Source: Prinia subflava (Eukaryota; Chordata; Aves; Passeriformes; Cisticolidae). Taken from it: a stretch of DNA of 64,000 nt. The position numbers and the translations under genes are program-made. A model generated the notes under the pieces. It had not been told where the DNA came from and ran no database searches. It saw only the letters and a list, made by a program, of their open reading frames with translations. Location: positions 930,001 through 994,000 of the forward strand of contig NW_026960608.1 in NCBI RefSeq assembly GCF_021018805.1, read 5' to 3'. Of this stretch, positions 30,105-41,562 are shown piece by piece; positions within the stretch are counted from its first letter, which is position 1; the number at the start of each line of letters is the position of its first letter.

Positions 30105-33100
30105 AGAGAGAGGGTACACCTCACGAGCTGACCTGTGGTCCTTCCTGCGTGTCCATGGGGAAGACATGGGAAGGTAGGATGGGAAACCCACTTCTGTTCT
30201 AGCAGCACGGGTGCGTGAGCTCAAGGAGAGAAACACTAACCGAGGGAGTTCCACTAGAATGAAAGTAGCCTCAGCCTCCCAGGACCAGGCTGTCAGGTAT
30301 TACAGAAATGAGGATGCTCCGTCAGATCCCCTTGAAAGAACCTCTACTGTGTATGCACAGGAAGAGAGTAGCAACCGGTGCTAGAGGGGCCCTGCCTCTA
30401 GCCAGGAAGAGGCACGAGAAAACGGAGTCTGTTAGAATGTGTAGATTCGATGGCCTGGCACATCAGAGCCACAGAAATATGAAGCGTTAGTCGATACTGG
30501 TTCGCAGTGTACCCTAACGCCATCAGGACATGTGAGAACAGAACCTATTTCCATTGCTGGTGTGACAGGGAGATCACAAGAATTGACTTCTGTTAGAAGC
30601 CAAGGTGAGCCTGACTAGGAAAGAGTGGCAGAAACATCCAATTGTGACTAGCCCAAAGGCTCCGAGTATTCTAGGCATAGACTTTCTCAGGAATAGCTTT
30701 TACAAAGACCCTAAAAGACTCAGGTGGGCTTTTAGAATAGCTGCTGTAGAAGCAGAGGGCATTAAGAAATTGAACACCTTGCCTAGATTATCAAAGAACC
30801 CATCTGCAGTAAGACTCCTAAAAGTAGAAGAACAACGAGTACCTGTTGCCACCTCGACGGTGCATCACCGGCACTATCAGACGAATTGAGATGCTGTGAT
30901 CCCCATCCACAAGATAATCCAAGAGCTGGAGAGCCAAGAGGTAGTCAGCAAAACCCACTCACCCTTCAACAACCCTATTTAGCCTGTGCGCAAGTCTGAT
31001 AGAGACTGACTGTAGACTATAGTGCCTTGAATGAAGTAACTCCACTGCTGAGCGCTGCTGTGCCAGACATGCTAGAACTCCAGTACAAACTAAAGTCCAA
31101 AGCAGCGAAGTGGTATGCCACAATCGACATCGCTAATGCATTTTTCTCCATTCCTCTGGCTGCAGAATGTAGGCCTCAGTTTGCTTTCACCTGGAGGGGC
31201 GTGCAGTACACCTAGAACCGACTGCCCCAAAAGTAGAAGCACAGTCCCACCATCTGCCATAGACTGATCCAGGCTGCACTAGAAAAAAGTAAAGATCCAG
31301 AACATCTACAGTACATTGATGACATCATTGTGTGAGAGAACACAACAAGGGAAGTGTTTCAGAAAGGAGAAAAGATCATCCAGATTTTCCTAGAAGCTAG
31401 TTTTGCCATCAAAAAGAGCAAAGTCAAAAGACCTGCCAAGGAGATCCAGTTCCTGAGAGTAAAGTGAGAAGATAGGCAGCGTCAGATTCCCACTGAGGTC
31501 AACAATAAGATCACTGCGATGTCTCCACCGACCAGCAAGAAAGAAACGCAAGCTTTCCTAGGCGCCATAGGCTTTTAGAGAATGCACATTCCTGAGTACA
31601 GCCAGATTGTGAGCCCTCTCTACCTGGTTACCTGCAAGAAGAATGATTTCCACTGGAGCCCTGAACAGCAACAAGCCTTTGCCCAGATCAAGCAAGAGAT
31701 TGGTCATGCAGTAGCCCTTAGTCCAGTCAAGACAAGACCAGAAGTAAAAAACATGCTCTACTCTGCAGCCGAGAACCATAGCCTGTCCTAGAACCTTTGG
31801 CAGAAAGTTCCTAGTAGGACTCAGGGTCGACCACTAAGATTCTAGAGTCAGAGCTACAGAGAGTCTGAAGCCAACTACACTCCCACAGAGAAAGAAATCT
31901 TGGCTGCCTATGAAGGAGTTCAAGCCACCTCAGAAGTGATTTGCACAGAAGCACAACTCCTCCTGGCACCCCGACTACCAATGTTGGGATAGATGTTCAA
32001 AAGAAAAGTTCCCTCTACCCACCACGCCACAGACACCACATAGAGCAAATAGACTGCCCTCATCATTTAGTGCGCCCGTATCAGAAACCCAAATCGCCCT
32101 GGGATTTTAGAAATAATCACAAACTAGCCAGAAAGTGAAAACTTTAGTCTCACTGAAGAAGAAAAACAAGAGTGACACGTGCCGAAGAAGCTCCACCGTA
32201 TAATCAGCTGCCAGCAGAAGAAACACACTATGCTCTTTTCACTGACAGTTCCTGTCACATCGTAGGGATAAAACAGAAGTAGAAAGCAGCCGTATAAAGC
32301 CCCACACGACAGGTTGCACAAGCCACTGAAAGAGAAGGTAGATCAAGTCAACTTGCAGAACTCAAAGCTATTCAATTAGCCCTAGACATTGCTGAGAGAG
32401 AGAAGTGGCCAAAGCTCTACCTCTACACTGATTCATAGATAGTAACCAGTGCTCTGTGGAGTTGGCTAAAAAAGTAGAAAAAAGCCAACTGGCAGCGTAA
32501 GAGAAAACCAATCTAGGCTGCTGATGAGTAGAAAGACATTGCTGCTCGGGTAGAGAAGCTACCTGTAAAAGTCCGCCATGTAGATGCCCATGTCCCCAAG
32601 GGTCGGGCTAATGAGGAACGCCGAAACAATGAGCAAGTAGATCAAGCTGCTAAGATAGAAGTGTCCAAAATAGACTTAGATTGACAACACAAGGGAGAGT
32701 TGTTCCTAACTCAATAAACCCATGATGCCTCAAGTCATCAGAGCAGAGATGCCACCTATAAGTAAGCACGACACCAAGAGGTAGATCTAACCATAGACAG
32801 CATTTCTCAAGTTATCCGTGACTGTGAGACGTGTGCTGCAATCAAGCAAGCCAAGCGAGTGAAGCCCCTATAGTATGACAGGCAGTAGTCCAAATACAGG
32901 TATAGAAAAGCCTAGCAAATTGACTACATCACCCTTCCCCAAACCCACCAAAGCAAGCGCTACGTACTGACCATAGTAGAAGCCACCACTAGATAGCTAA
33001 AAACCTACCCTGTGCCTCACGCTACTACCCAGAACACCATCCTAGGCCTAGAAAAGCAAGTTCTGTAAAGACATAGCACCCCTGAGAGAATCGAGTCAGA

Positions 33101-33500
33101 CAATGAAACCCATTTCAAGAACAGCCTTATAGCAACCTAAGCTAAAGAACATAGCATTGAGTAAGTGTAACATATTCCTTATCACGCACCAGCAGCTGAG
33201 AAAGTTGAACAGTGCAATGGCCTGCTTAAAACCACCTTGAAAGTACTGAGTAAGAAGACTTTCAAGAACTGGGAGATTAATTTAGCAAAAGCCACATGGT
33301 TAGTGAACACTCGAGGTTCCACCAACCGAGCAAGCCCTGCCCAATCTGAGCCCCTGAGAACAACAGATGGAGATAAGGTTCCAGTAGTACACATGAGAGG
33401 TATGCTGGAAAAAAACTGGATTAATTCTGCCTCCAGCAAAGACAATCCCATCCGTGGGGTTGTCTTCACTCAGGGACCAGGATGCACCTAGTGAGTGATG
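30048..33500 (+). pseudogene. pol: degraded protease-pol of outer provirus with Trp-to-stop changes
   Basis: Landmarks are readable although the frame is repeatedly stopped: protease DTG at 30493-30501, reverse transcriptase YIDD at 31312-31323, an RNase H TDS near 32240, integrase DCETC near 32820, QIDYI near 32920 and a DNE motif near 33100. Many stops fall where the family has Trp, for example TAG at 31213 and 31234, TGA in AAAGTGAGAAG (about 31466) and TAG at 31576 and 31842. Comparison with the second copy at 46332-48850 shows mostly G-to-A change. QIDYI and the 5-bp duplication support class III. It cannot encode an active enzyme. Confidence 0.85.
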
Positions 33501-33674
33501 CAAAAAGATAGAGAGACCCGATGCATACCTCAAGCAGACCTTGTTTTAAGATGAACTACCCACATCACGTGTCTGTACCCATATCTGTATGTATATATGT
33601 ATATAATTTAGGTAGTGCATGTGTGTACATATTTTTAAAGGTTTAAATTCAATGTAATAAGTTGGTATGGAAAA

Positions 33675-33691
33675 AAATTCAGGGTGGATAA
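33675..33691 (+). promoter_or_regulatory. purine-rich tract of outer provirus
   Basis: A modest purine stretch ending GGGTGGATAA directly precedes the 3' LTR. The second provirus has the equivalent AGGTGGATAA before its LTR. Confidence 0.5.
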
Positions 33692-34314
33692 TGTTGAGGG
33701 TTAGATTTGCCTCTTTTTCACTTACAGAATTTTTTCCCATAAGTTTCTAAGAAACCTTAATGACAATACTTAGCCAGAACAAAGAGAGTAGTTGAAGGAC
33801 ATAGCAGCACAAGGCTACACCTATTGTTTTTAAGTCTCTAGGAGTGTCCCTCAGAAGGGAGGGATAACGCGAGCTTTAAGAAAAGTAAAAAGACAGAGCT
33901 AGGGGAGGGGAACTCACTCTTGCTCTCAGCATCGAATAAGACAGTCAAGCTGCCCCTCGCTGCAGGAAGAGTTCACGGCCATCACTCTGCCTCGTCCTAA
34001 GAAATCTTTCGACTGTTCCAGCTCAGCCTCTCGGAGTCCTGCAAGGGCACGGAGATCAAACTGTCCCAGGCTTTTTGTGAAAGAAAGCCCTCAAAGTTCT
34101 TAGTTCTGTTTATTACGAATGCTGTAGTTGTTGTTTGTTTGTTGTTTTGTCATATATACTAGTAAAGAACTGTTATTCCTATCCCCATACCTCTGCCTGA
34201 AAGCCCCTTTAATTTTCTAAATTAGAATAATTTGGAGAGAGGGGATTCGAATTCTCCATCTCTAGGGAAGTCCTGCCCCCTTCCTAGCAAATACCTGTCT
34301 TTCAAACCAAGACA
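33692..34314 (+). repeat. outer provirus 3' LTR
   Basis: 623 bp, TGTTGAGGG … ACCAAGACA. It lacks the roughly 170-bp block present in the 5' LTR and has many single-base differences from it. Confidence 0.85.
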
Positions 34315-36137
34315 CTCCCCTTTGTAAACATCTTGCAAATCAACAACAAGTGCAACACAGGTGCAAGGATTGTTTTGAATTCTTTCACTGAGCTTTCTCA
34401 CAGCTCCTCAGACCAGTATATGGGAAAGTTGACTTTCACTCTCACAGGCCTTGCCATTGTCTGCTGCTTGAAAATTTCTCTCTGACCAGGCTGTCAGCAT
34501 CCACATTATTGTATTTTGTTTCTCTAATTAAGCTGTTCTTAACTAATGAGGTTTACTTTTTTTCTTCAGTTCTCCTCAACATTGGGGGTGGAAGGGATGG
34601 AGTGAGGGGCTACATGGTACTTAGTTGCTGGCTGGGGTTAAACCAGGACAAGCCATTGTTCATTAAGCTGAATTACAAATAGGTGAAAATTTCACTTTTA
34701 GTTATAGTCACTAACAGCAGCAGTAGCTCTCAACTGGTTTCTGGCTCTGTATATGCTTGGGACAGTATGTTCAAGCAGTATCTGCATTACACTTCAAGCC
34801 AGTCTGCTTATAGCTAGTGATACCTGTATCAGAGTTGAATGTATTCCATTTTGTTTCCTACTCTCTTCCCCACCAAAAACAGTTAAAAGTAAGTCTTTAT
34901 AGAACATTTAGACAAAGATCAATCCATTCCTACTTACATAAAGCTTCTGGTGCAATTACCGAACGCTTGAAAATGTTTGGACTTATCTATCTCAAAAGAG
35001 AATTTAAGATCTCATACCTTAGATATCAAGATCAATAAATCTATCCCAAAATCTAAAACACAATGACTAATTAATAATAAAATGCTTGAAATTATCTGTA
35101 GAACTGTATACTTCATTGAGGAGACTGTCACAGCATGCCAGATCTTTTTTCTAATTAACTAGCTGCATTTAGAAGAAACTGAAATGCTGGAGTGGTCTTC
35201 CCCCTTGTACAGCCTCTTTTTATGAAGGAAAAATAGCTTGGAGGTGCTGGAGAGAGCCAGTACCCATTGACACAAAATATCAGTAGAAACAACCAAATGA
35301 AGTTCCACTGTCTAAACTGCTTTTAAGTGGCAGTCATCTAACAGGACCTTAGAAGTCTAATAACACAGGCATGTGTCCTCATAACATGAACTTCTATTTC
35401 CTTGCTCAGACTAGGCATAAAACACCATTGGAGAAAGGATATCAGTTTTCACTTGTATGAAAGATTACTTAAAAATCATTCAGTAGTAAGTCTTACCCTC
35501 TTCTTTCAATGAATCACTACTTCAACCCTAACTATATTACTTTCAGACTCCTCTTTACCCATAAGAATCATCATATCTTGGGTAAACTCAAGGAATTATT
35601 CTTGATTTCTTTGTTTTCTTCTCCCTAAATACAAGTTATTTAAAGCTAGCATTTACCTTCTTTTCTCTTCTATTTACTCTGGAGCATACTCTGCCTTGCC
35701 CAGATGAGAGGAATAGCTCTCCCTGAAGTACTGAAATTTCTTTTCTAGTTAGATTTCAACTTAATCAGTCATTTCCCTGACATTAATGTTTGTCTGCTAT
35801 GTTACACCTGATTGGTTTATCTTTTTTTAAAGGTTCAAAAGCTTCCTTTCCTAAGTCTGTCTTATTTTCTTATTTGCACTCTTTTTTTTTTTTTTTTTTT
35901 TGATTCAGTACAAATCCTAATGTCTATTTCTGAACTACCCTCTTGTTCCAGGAGCTATAGCTTCTACTCGATTCCACCACCGTAACCTAAATCATTATCA
36001 AAATGGTACCTATCACTGGAAGATTAGACTGCTTATTACTGTGTGCAAGGTTAAATTCAATAACCAGGCAGAAACACCAATTATGTAGTGGTTTCACGTT
36101 TACCAATTTTGACCTTTCCCGGCCAATGCACCATTTG
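34315..36137. other. RICTOR intron, unassigned
   Basis: No gene found. A run of about 20 Ts lies at 35882-35901. A short stretch near 34500-34640 resembles degraded LTR text. Confidence 0.4.
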
Positions 36138-38110
36138 TGTGATGGTTTAGGTATCTACCAGAATTCTACTGTGAGATAGGATCACGAGAGAAGCAAAAAC
36201 AAACCCAAACTTAGAGTACAATGATAAATTTATTAACACACACTAAAAAGAAGAAAATGAAAATCAAAATTTAACTTTCAAAACACTCCTCCTCCCTGCC
36301 ACAAGTGTTCACTTTCGCACAAACAACATAAAGAGACAAAACTCAGAACTCTAGGTCAGTAGCACTTATAAAATAGTCTTTCATGCAGTCCTTTTAGAGA
36401 GAGAATTCTCTTCTGATTTGTTCTAGTAACTTTCTGTTGTAATTTAGATTTAGGGGGGGTCCTCGGGGAGGGTTGCCCAGGAGCCCCCCAGGCTCTAGGT
36501 TCGTTGGTATTTGCATGCAGGCAGGCAAGGAGACTTTAGACGGCTGGTGAGGGGCTGATGAGATGAGGATTTATTTGGAGTTCGACTCCAGGAAAGCAAC
36601 ATGGTTACTAAGGGAGAGGGGGAAGGAGGGGAAGAGGGAAGGGGAGAGGAGCGGAGCCTCCGGAGGTCTCCAGGGCAAAGAGAGAGCGAGCTGTCTCTGC
36701 TTGCACCCTTAACAGGGAGCTTCGAAATGGGCGCGGAGAGATCTTTAGGCCAATTGGGTTACAGAGACATGATACTGCAGGAAGGTTACAGACTTGGGAT
36801 AAACCATACAATTCAAGGGGTGAGCCAGAGCATACCATTTCAATAAAATGCAATTCCACAACTTTCCACAAGAAAAAACAACCAGTCTACTTGTGGCCTT
36901 TAACTCTCACAACAGCAGTTCACCTGGGAGCTTCTACAGTTGTGGACCTCCCATATCACATAGCCTTTCCCGTGACTACATATGGGCCATGGACTCATGC
37001 ATACTAGGGTATCATTTTTAAAGATAAACAACTCTAAAGGCAAAGGATTCTTCATCTCAGGGAACAGAGATGTCTTTCTCCCTTCTTCACTGGTGCAGAG
37101 AGCTTCTTATCTCTCTCTGTTCAAACATCTCATGGGATCACTGGATCACAGTTTCTTATTCAATATTCACTCAGTCACAGATGCCTTTGCTCAAATCCAC
37201 AAATCCAAATAATAATCTCCCCAATTCACAATGTCCACAATTTAAAGGAATACTCTAGCATATTCATATTACAGTCTGTTACCACAGCTCATAGGAGATT
37301 TTCAGCCTAGGACTAAGGCAATTTTTCATCTTTTCCACCTAAGGGCTCACTCTTCCTTCACTGACTCTGATATCTTTATATTGTCCCTTAACATATCTTC
37401 AATTTGGCCTTTTCTCTCTCTCTCTCTGAGAAGGGTTAGAGTTCTGAAAGCTTCATCTGTGTCAGGAAAGAGTTAATAATTTGCCCAGGTCTTCTCTCTC
37501 TTGGCTGTGGCTCATGGTGTCAGATTTCAAGGCTGCTGCTGGGGAAAGAGCCCAGAGGTCAGAACTTGGAGCAACCCAGCAGTCAGGAATGAAAGCAGCC
37601 AAGATCGGGGATGACACCACCTCTGGTCTCATGGGGTGGGCCCAGCTCAGGCTTGGGGCTGCTCCCAGGGGGAAGGGGGGGGTCCAGGGGGAACATCTCC
37701 CCCAGCCCTGGCCAGCGGCGTGAGCAACTGCAGGAGCAAGCTTTAAAATTGGCTAGATGTTAGTAGCTGTGGCTTTACCCTTCCCCGCTGGCACCTGCTA
37801 CTGGGGCCTGGCCATGGCCTGGCCCTGCAAGCCTGGTGGGGCAGTGGGGCCTGGTCCAGCCTGCCCAGCTGCCACGTGGCAGGTGTTACCTACTCCACTG
37901 GCTGGAAGGAAAAAGGACTGGCTAGGACACAGTCTCAGCTTTTATATGGGTGGGTAGTCCCAAAGTTGCATTCTCCTTCCTCAGTGGTCAAACAATATGC
38001 AGCATTCAAGAATTGGCTTCTGATAGGTCCCTGTCCTTTCCCCAGGAAATCATAGGTCCTGACAGGACACCATTCCACATTCCTCTCCAACCAAAAACCA
38101 AACTGTGTCA
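36138..38110 (-). repeat. long LTR (family E, copy 1) with a nested LTR-like insertion
   Basis: Similar in its ends and A-rich middle to the 1377-bp solo LTR at 44955-46331. It is interrupted at about 36438-36869 by a GC-richer LTR-like piece (AATAAA on the plus strand near 36842). No clean duplication was found for either, so the ends are approximate. Confidence 0.45.
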
Positions 38111-38440
38111 ACCCATGGCATGCTAGAAAGACACATTTCTGTTTGTGAAACCATTGCCTTTACCACTGATTTAGGATGTCCATTGACCTAGACAATAATG
38201 TTATATTTGGTTTATACATTTAAAGACTAACACCCTTCATACAAGAGAAACAGATTTGAATGACAATTTCTTGAGCACAAATACAAGGTATGAATTTCAC
38301 AGCAAATTCAAAAGCTATCTGAGTAGGAGTTTCATTTATCTAAACAGAAAAATAGAAACCTTTTTGCATATATGCTACCTTATAAATGAATAACAAAACA
38401 AATATCTAGTGGTAAATAACATAAGTTGAATTGAACTTAC

Positions 38441-38561
38441 ATCAGTAACTGATGTCAGGATTTTAGAGTCACTTACTAACCCATATCTGCTGTAATCCAA
38501 ACTAGAAACAGTCAATTTTAACAAGTGATCCTGGTTCTTCAAAGAACAAAGACTAAGAAGA
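38441..38561 (-). pseudogene. RICTOR: RICTOR exon (…LCSLKNQDHLLKLTVSSLDY…)
   Basis: Minus strand: acceptor CCCCCTCCCCCAG, 121 bp, donor GAT|GTAAGT. The open frame includes LCSLKNQDHLLKLTVSSLDY and KILTSVTD, a clear RICTOR match. Two codons are missing and the segment after LDYSR is altered compared with the conserved protein. Frame and splice sites are intact in this exon. Confidence 0.9.
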
Positions 38562-39869
38562 CTGGGGGAGGGGGAATAAAAATTAGCACTTGAACCCGCT
38601 CAACCCCACTTATTTATTCAATCGATAATTTAAACTTAAGTACTCTGAATTAGATTTTCAGTTCTATAGATGCAGAAGAGTACAAAGTAGGGTTTCATGA
38701 AATGGAATGTCTTTAAACTGTTATAGCTTTTAGAGTCAAAGGGAGACAAAATAACGCACTAAACCACAAGAGAAAAAAAACTTCAGTATTTTTTATAATT
38801 GTAGTGTAAGTTTTGTTGGTGTACTTGGATTGATGATTGAGTACAAAAATAAATGTTCATGAAACTCTGAACAATTCCACATTCTAAAACGTTCTATGTA
38901 TACAGCTTGCCATAAGGTTAGTCCTATTAACTGTCTAGATTTTATTTATTGTAAATGAAGCTTTCTGTAGTCAGTAAAAACCTTGCATTCTGATAAGCAA
39001 TGAAAAAAAAAAATTAAAAAAACCCCAGAGTATAGCAAAAGACCTGAATTTTCTCTTAAAAAACCTATATCTCAAATAAACTGGCCATTGGTCAAATTAC
39101 TCACAAAAGAAGATAAGTTTATTTGTACCCAAACAAATTTTTTATTTCCAAAGCTTCACTCAAATATTTTAGACTGAAACTTAGGTACAGCATGCATCAT
39201 CATATTTCACACACAGTTATACCAACCAGTTTGTTGGTCATGCTTGTTTGTTTTTTTAAAAAAACATTTCAGTACAGTACCACCCTTTCTGATACTGATT
39301 TCTGTCAGGCGCAGACAGGCATAAGTAAGCGATTTTGTAACATGATCACCCATATCTGTTCAGTAAGATGGACTAAAAGACCTCTTAAAAAAGCATCCCA
39401 AACTCCCACAACTGAGGAGCTTTACTTGAAAATAAATTAAAACAATTTAAAAGTGATCCCAATGCACAGTTTACAAGTTTCATAACAATTATACCTGTAA
39501 GCACAATTTAAACACAGAAAAACCCTCACCATTGAAACAGATTACATTTTTCAAACATTTTCACTCCAAGAGAGTGACAAGAAAGAGTACCAAAAAACAG
39601 AAGGTAGTGCTGGCTAACGGTATTTAGTAACCAGTTATTTTGAAGACTACATTCAGGTTTCATTCCCAATGAAGAATTGAGCCAATTTACAATTTATTTA
39701 GCCAGTTCCTCCAGGTAACCTTGTCCATCCAAACAAAACAAAGAGTAATAGCATTTACTAGTAAGAGAATTGGTTCTCTCTACTGAAATCCATGATTTAA
39801 AATTTCTTAAAATGTACAAACACAATACAGATAAAAAATAGAAATGCAGTTTGGCAAACACAAGACTAA
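38562..39869. other. RICTOR intron, unassigned
   Basis: One RICTOR exon is expected between this exon and 41427 (following …FLLESEE). I could not find it here or in 40583-41426; it may be deleted or too diverged. Confidence 0.4.
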
Positions 39870-40582
39870 ACAAATGTCTTGGTTTGGAAAGACAGGTATC
39901 TGTCAGGGAAACCTGGAGTTTGCCTTGGAATGGCGAATGTAAAACCCCCTCCCTCCAAATTAGTACAATTTTGCAATTAGGAGCTTTCAGGCAAAAAAAT
40001 ATGGGAATAGGAGTAACAGTTCTTTACAAGGAATAAGAAAAAAAACCAAGCAAGCAAGCAAATAAAAGTCCTAGAAAACCCTGACAGAGTCAGGAGTACA
40101 ACCTGACACCCTGTCAGCCAGGGTGTTGGAAGCAGTCCAAATAAGTCCTCCTGGAGTGACAGATGTGGTTCTGCTGGAGTAGAGATGATCCTGAAGTGGC
40201 GGTGAGATGAGCCTGGTCTTCCTCTGAGAATCCAGTGGAAAAGAGGATGCTTCGCTGTTCTGAATCTCAAGTTTTATCCAGGTAGGAAGGCTTTACTCCT
40301 CCCACTGGGTGGAGCATCTCACAATGGAATGATTTAATTTTATCAGTCATGCAGTGAGCCTTAATGGCTCATTAACAGCAGATATTACCCTGGAGGGAGG
40401 ATGGGTCGTGGAAGAGATAAGGAACAATGGTCCCCTGGTTTTAACAGCTGGCCCATTAACAGAAGGCATCTACCCCCCTCCCCCCTGGAGTTACAAGAGA
40501 TAAAGGAAAAAAAATCTCCTCAACTGTTTTCAACAGATGAAATAGAATATACAGTTTTGGTTACATAACCCAAGACAACAAA
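39870..40582 (-). repeat. solo LTR, class III family F, duplication acaaa
   Basis: Spans 39875-40577 (703 bp), flanked by acaaa on both sides (39870-39874, 40578-40582). The same family forms the LTR of the partial provirus at 43401-44599. The 5-bp duplication fits ERVL. Confidence 0.9.
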
Positions 40583-41426
40583 AAAGTTCAAGACAAATAA
40601 AAGCAGTTTATTTTGGTGACATCTTAGGACCAATTCCATTCTTTCCAAGAAAAGGATTGTTCAATGACATTTTCCTCTGTCCCAAGGTATAAAAGTCTAG
40701 CACACAAGAAGAAAAGAGGCAGAGAAACAAAGGATATACAGAGAACAATCCCCCCCAAAAATCCTAAATGAAACCCACCCCAACACAAACAAAAATCCCA
40801 CAACCAAACCTTAAGTTGTGATACATATAGGTAAAACCTTACAAAAGAAACGCCTTGTAAAACATGGTTCAGGCCTTATTACTTCGGCTAAGCTAGCCTG
40901 CTAAGCTCTCATGAGAAAAGAATTCTAACAGTTCGAATAATTTTGCATAACAGTCTATTCTTGTGAGAAGACAGTTCACATTTGTGGGGAGGAAGATTCT
41001 ACCCATGTGAAACATTCACTTCCCAGGAGACATGAATGTAAACATATCTAGAAAGAGAAAAGTTTGATGGACATGTACAGTAGCCATTACCAACCAATGA
41101 ACTGAGTTTCAATGAACTGCTGACCAAGGAGAGTTAAACACGGTGCCTTCTGATAATCATATAAATATGAGCTATGTGAATAAAGATTTGGCTATTCTGC
41201 ACAAAGAACAGGTGTCTTTGTCCGTCTCTATTATAACAAAGTTGTATTCAATAAAACTCCTACTTAAACAGTCATCTCTCCAGTGTCTTATCATTACGCT
41301 CATCATTTTAGGTTTGACACTCAAAGTCTACAGAAGTCTCTACTAAAATTAAGGGTTTTTTCCTCTAAGTGGCATATAGCAGCAGTACTCATTCTACCTT
41401 CAGTCTTATAGATAGAAATTTCTTAC
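40583..41426. other. intron, partly LTR-like
   Basis: About 40920-41270 has LTR-like features (AATAAA near 41180 and 41250) but no clean ends. No gene. Confidence 0.3.
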
Positions 41427-41562
41427 CTCTTCTGATTCAAGAAGAAATCCAGTCAATTGACAACCCACCACGGTGAGCTGCTTAGCCTTGGCATAGTCCA
41501 GATACAGGTTGGCATATAGTTTACTACTAGGCTTGTAAAAATATAGCAATCTCCTTACAAAC
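41427..41562 (-). pseudogene. RICTOR: RICTOR exon (FVRRLLYFYKPSSKLYANL…)
   Basis: Minus strand: acceptor TTTCCATAG, 136 bp, donor GAG|GTAAGA. It reads FVRRLLYFYKPSSKLYANLY, then LDYAKAKQLTVVGCQLTGFL and LESEE. This is one of the most conserved segments of RICTOR. Substitutions at conserved positions (Tyr for Asp in ANLYLD, Gly for Glu in QLTGF) suggest relaxed constraint. The exon itself is open and correctly phased with the exon at 49191. Confidence 0.95.

Larger units (their letters stand above)
14445..34314 (+). mobile_element. outer class III (ERVL-like) provirus, host of the nested insertions
   Basis: The provirus comprises a 5' LTR (14445-14936 and 28092-28414, split by insertions), primer site (28422), gag (28599-30104), a protease-like stretch, degraded pol to about 33500, a purine-rich tract and a 3' LTR (33692-34314). 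Outer flanks are caccc and ctccc, a 5-bp duplication with one mismatch, typical of ERVL. No env is seen, also typical. The 5' LTR is about 170 bp longer than the 3' LTR, through an extra block around 14757-14930. The insertion lies in the RICTOR intron between the exons at 38441 and 7770. Confidence 0.85.

Noticed and set aside
31186..33500. Stop codons as evidence of a recoded genetic code (TAG read as Trp)
   Set aside because: Neighbouring retroviral and RICTOR frames use TGG normally, and silent G-to-A changes accompany the stops, so editing explains them better.
35882..35901. Poly-T run as a retrogene poly-A tail in reverse
   Set aside because: No coding text or target duplication was found around it.
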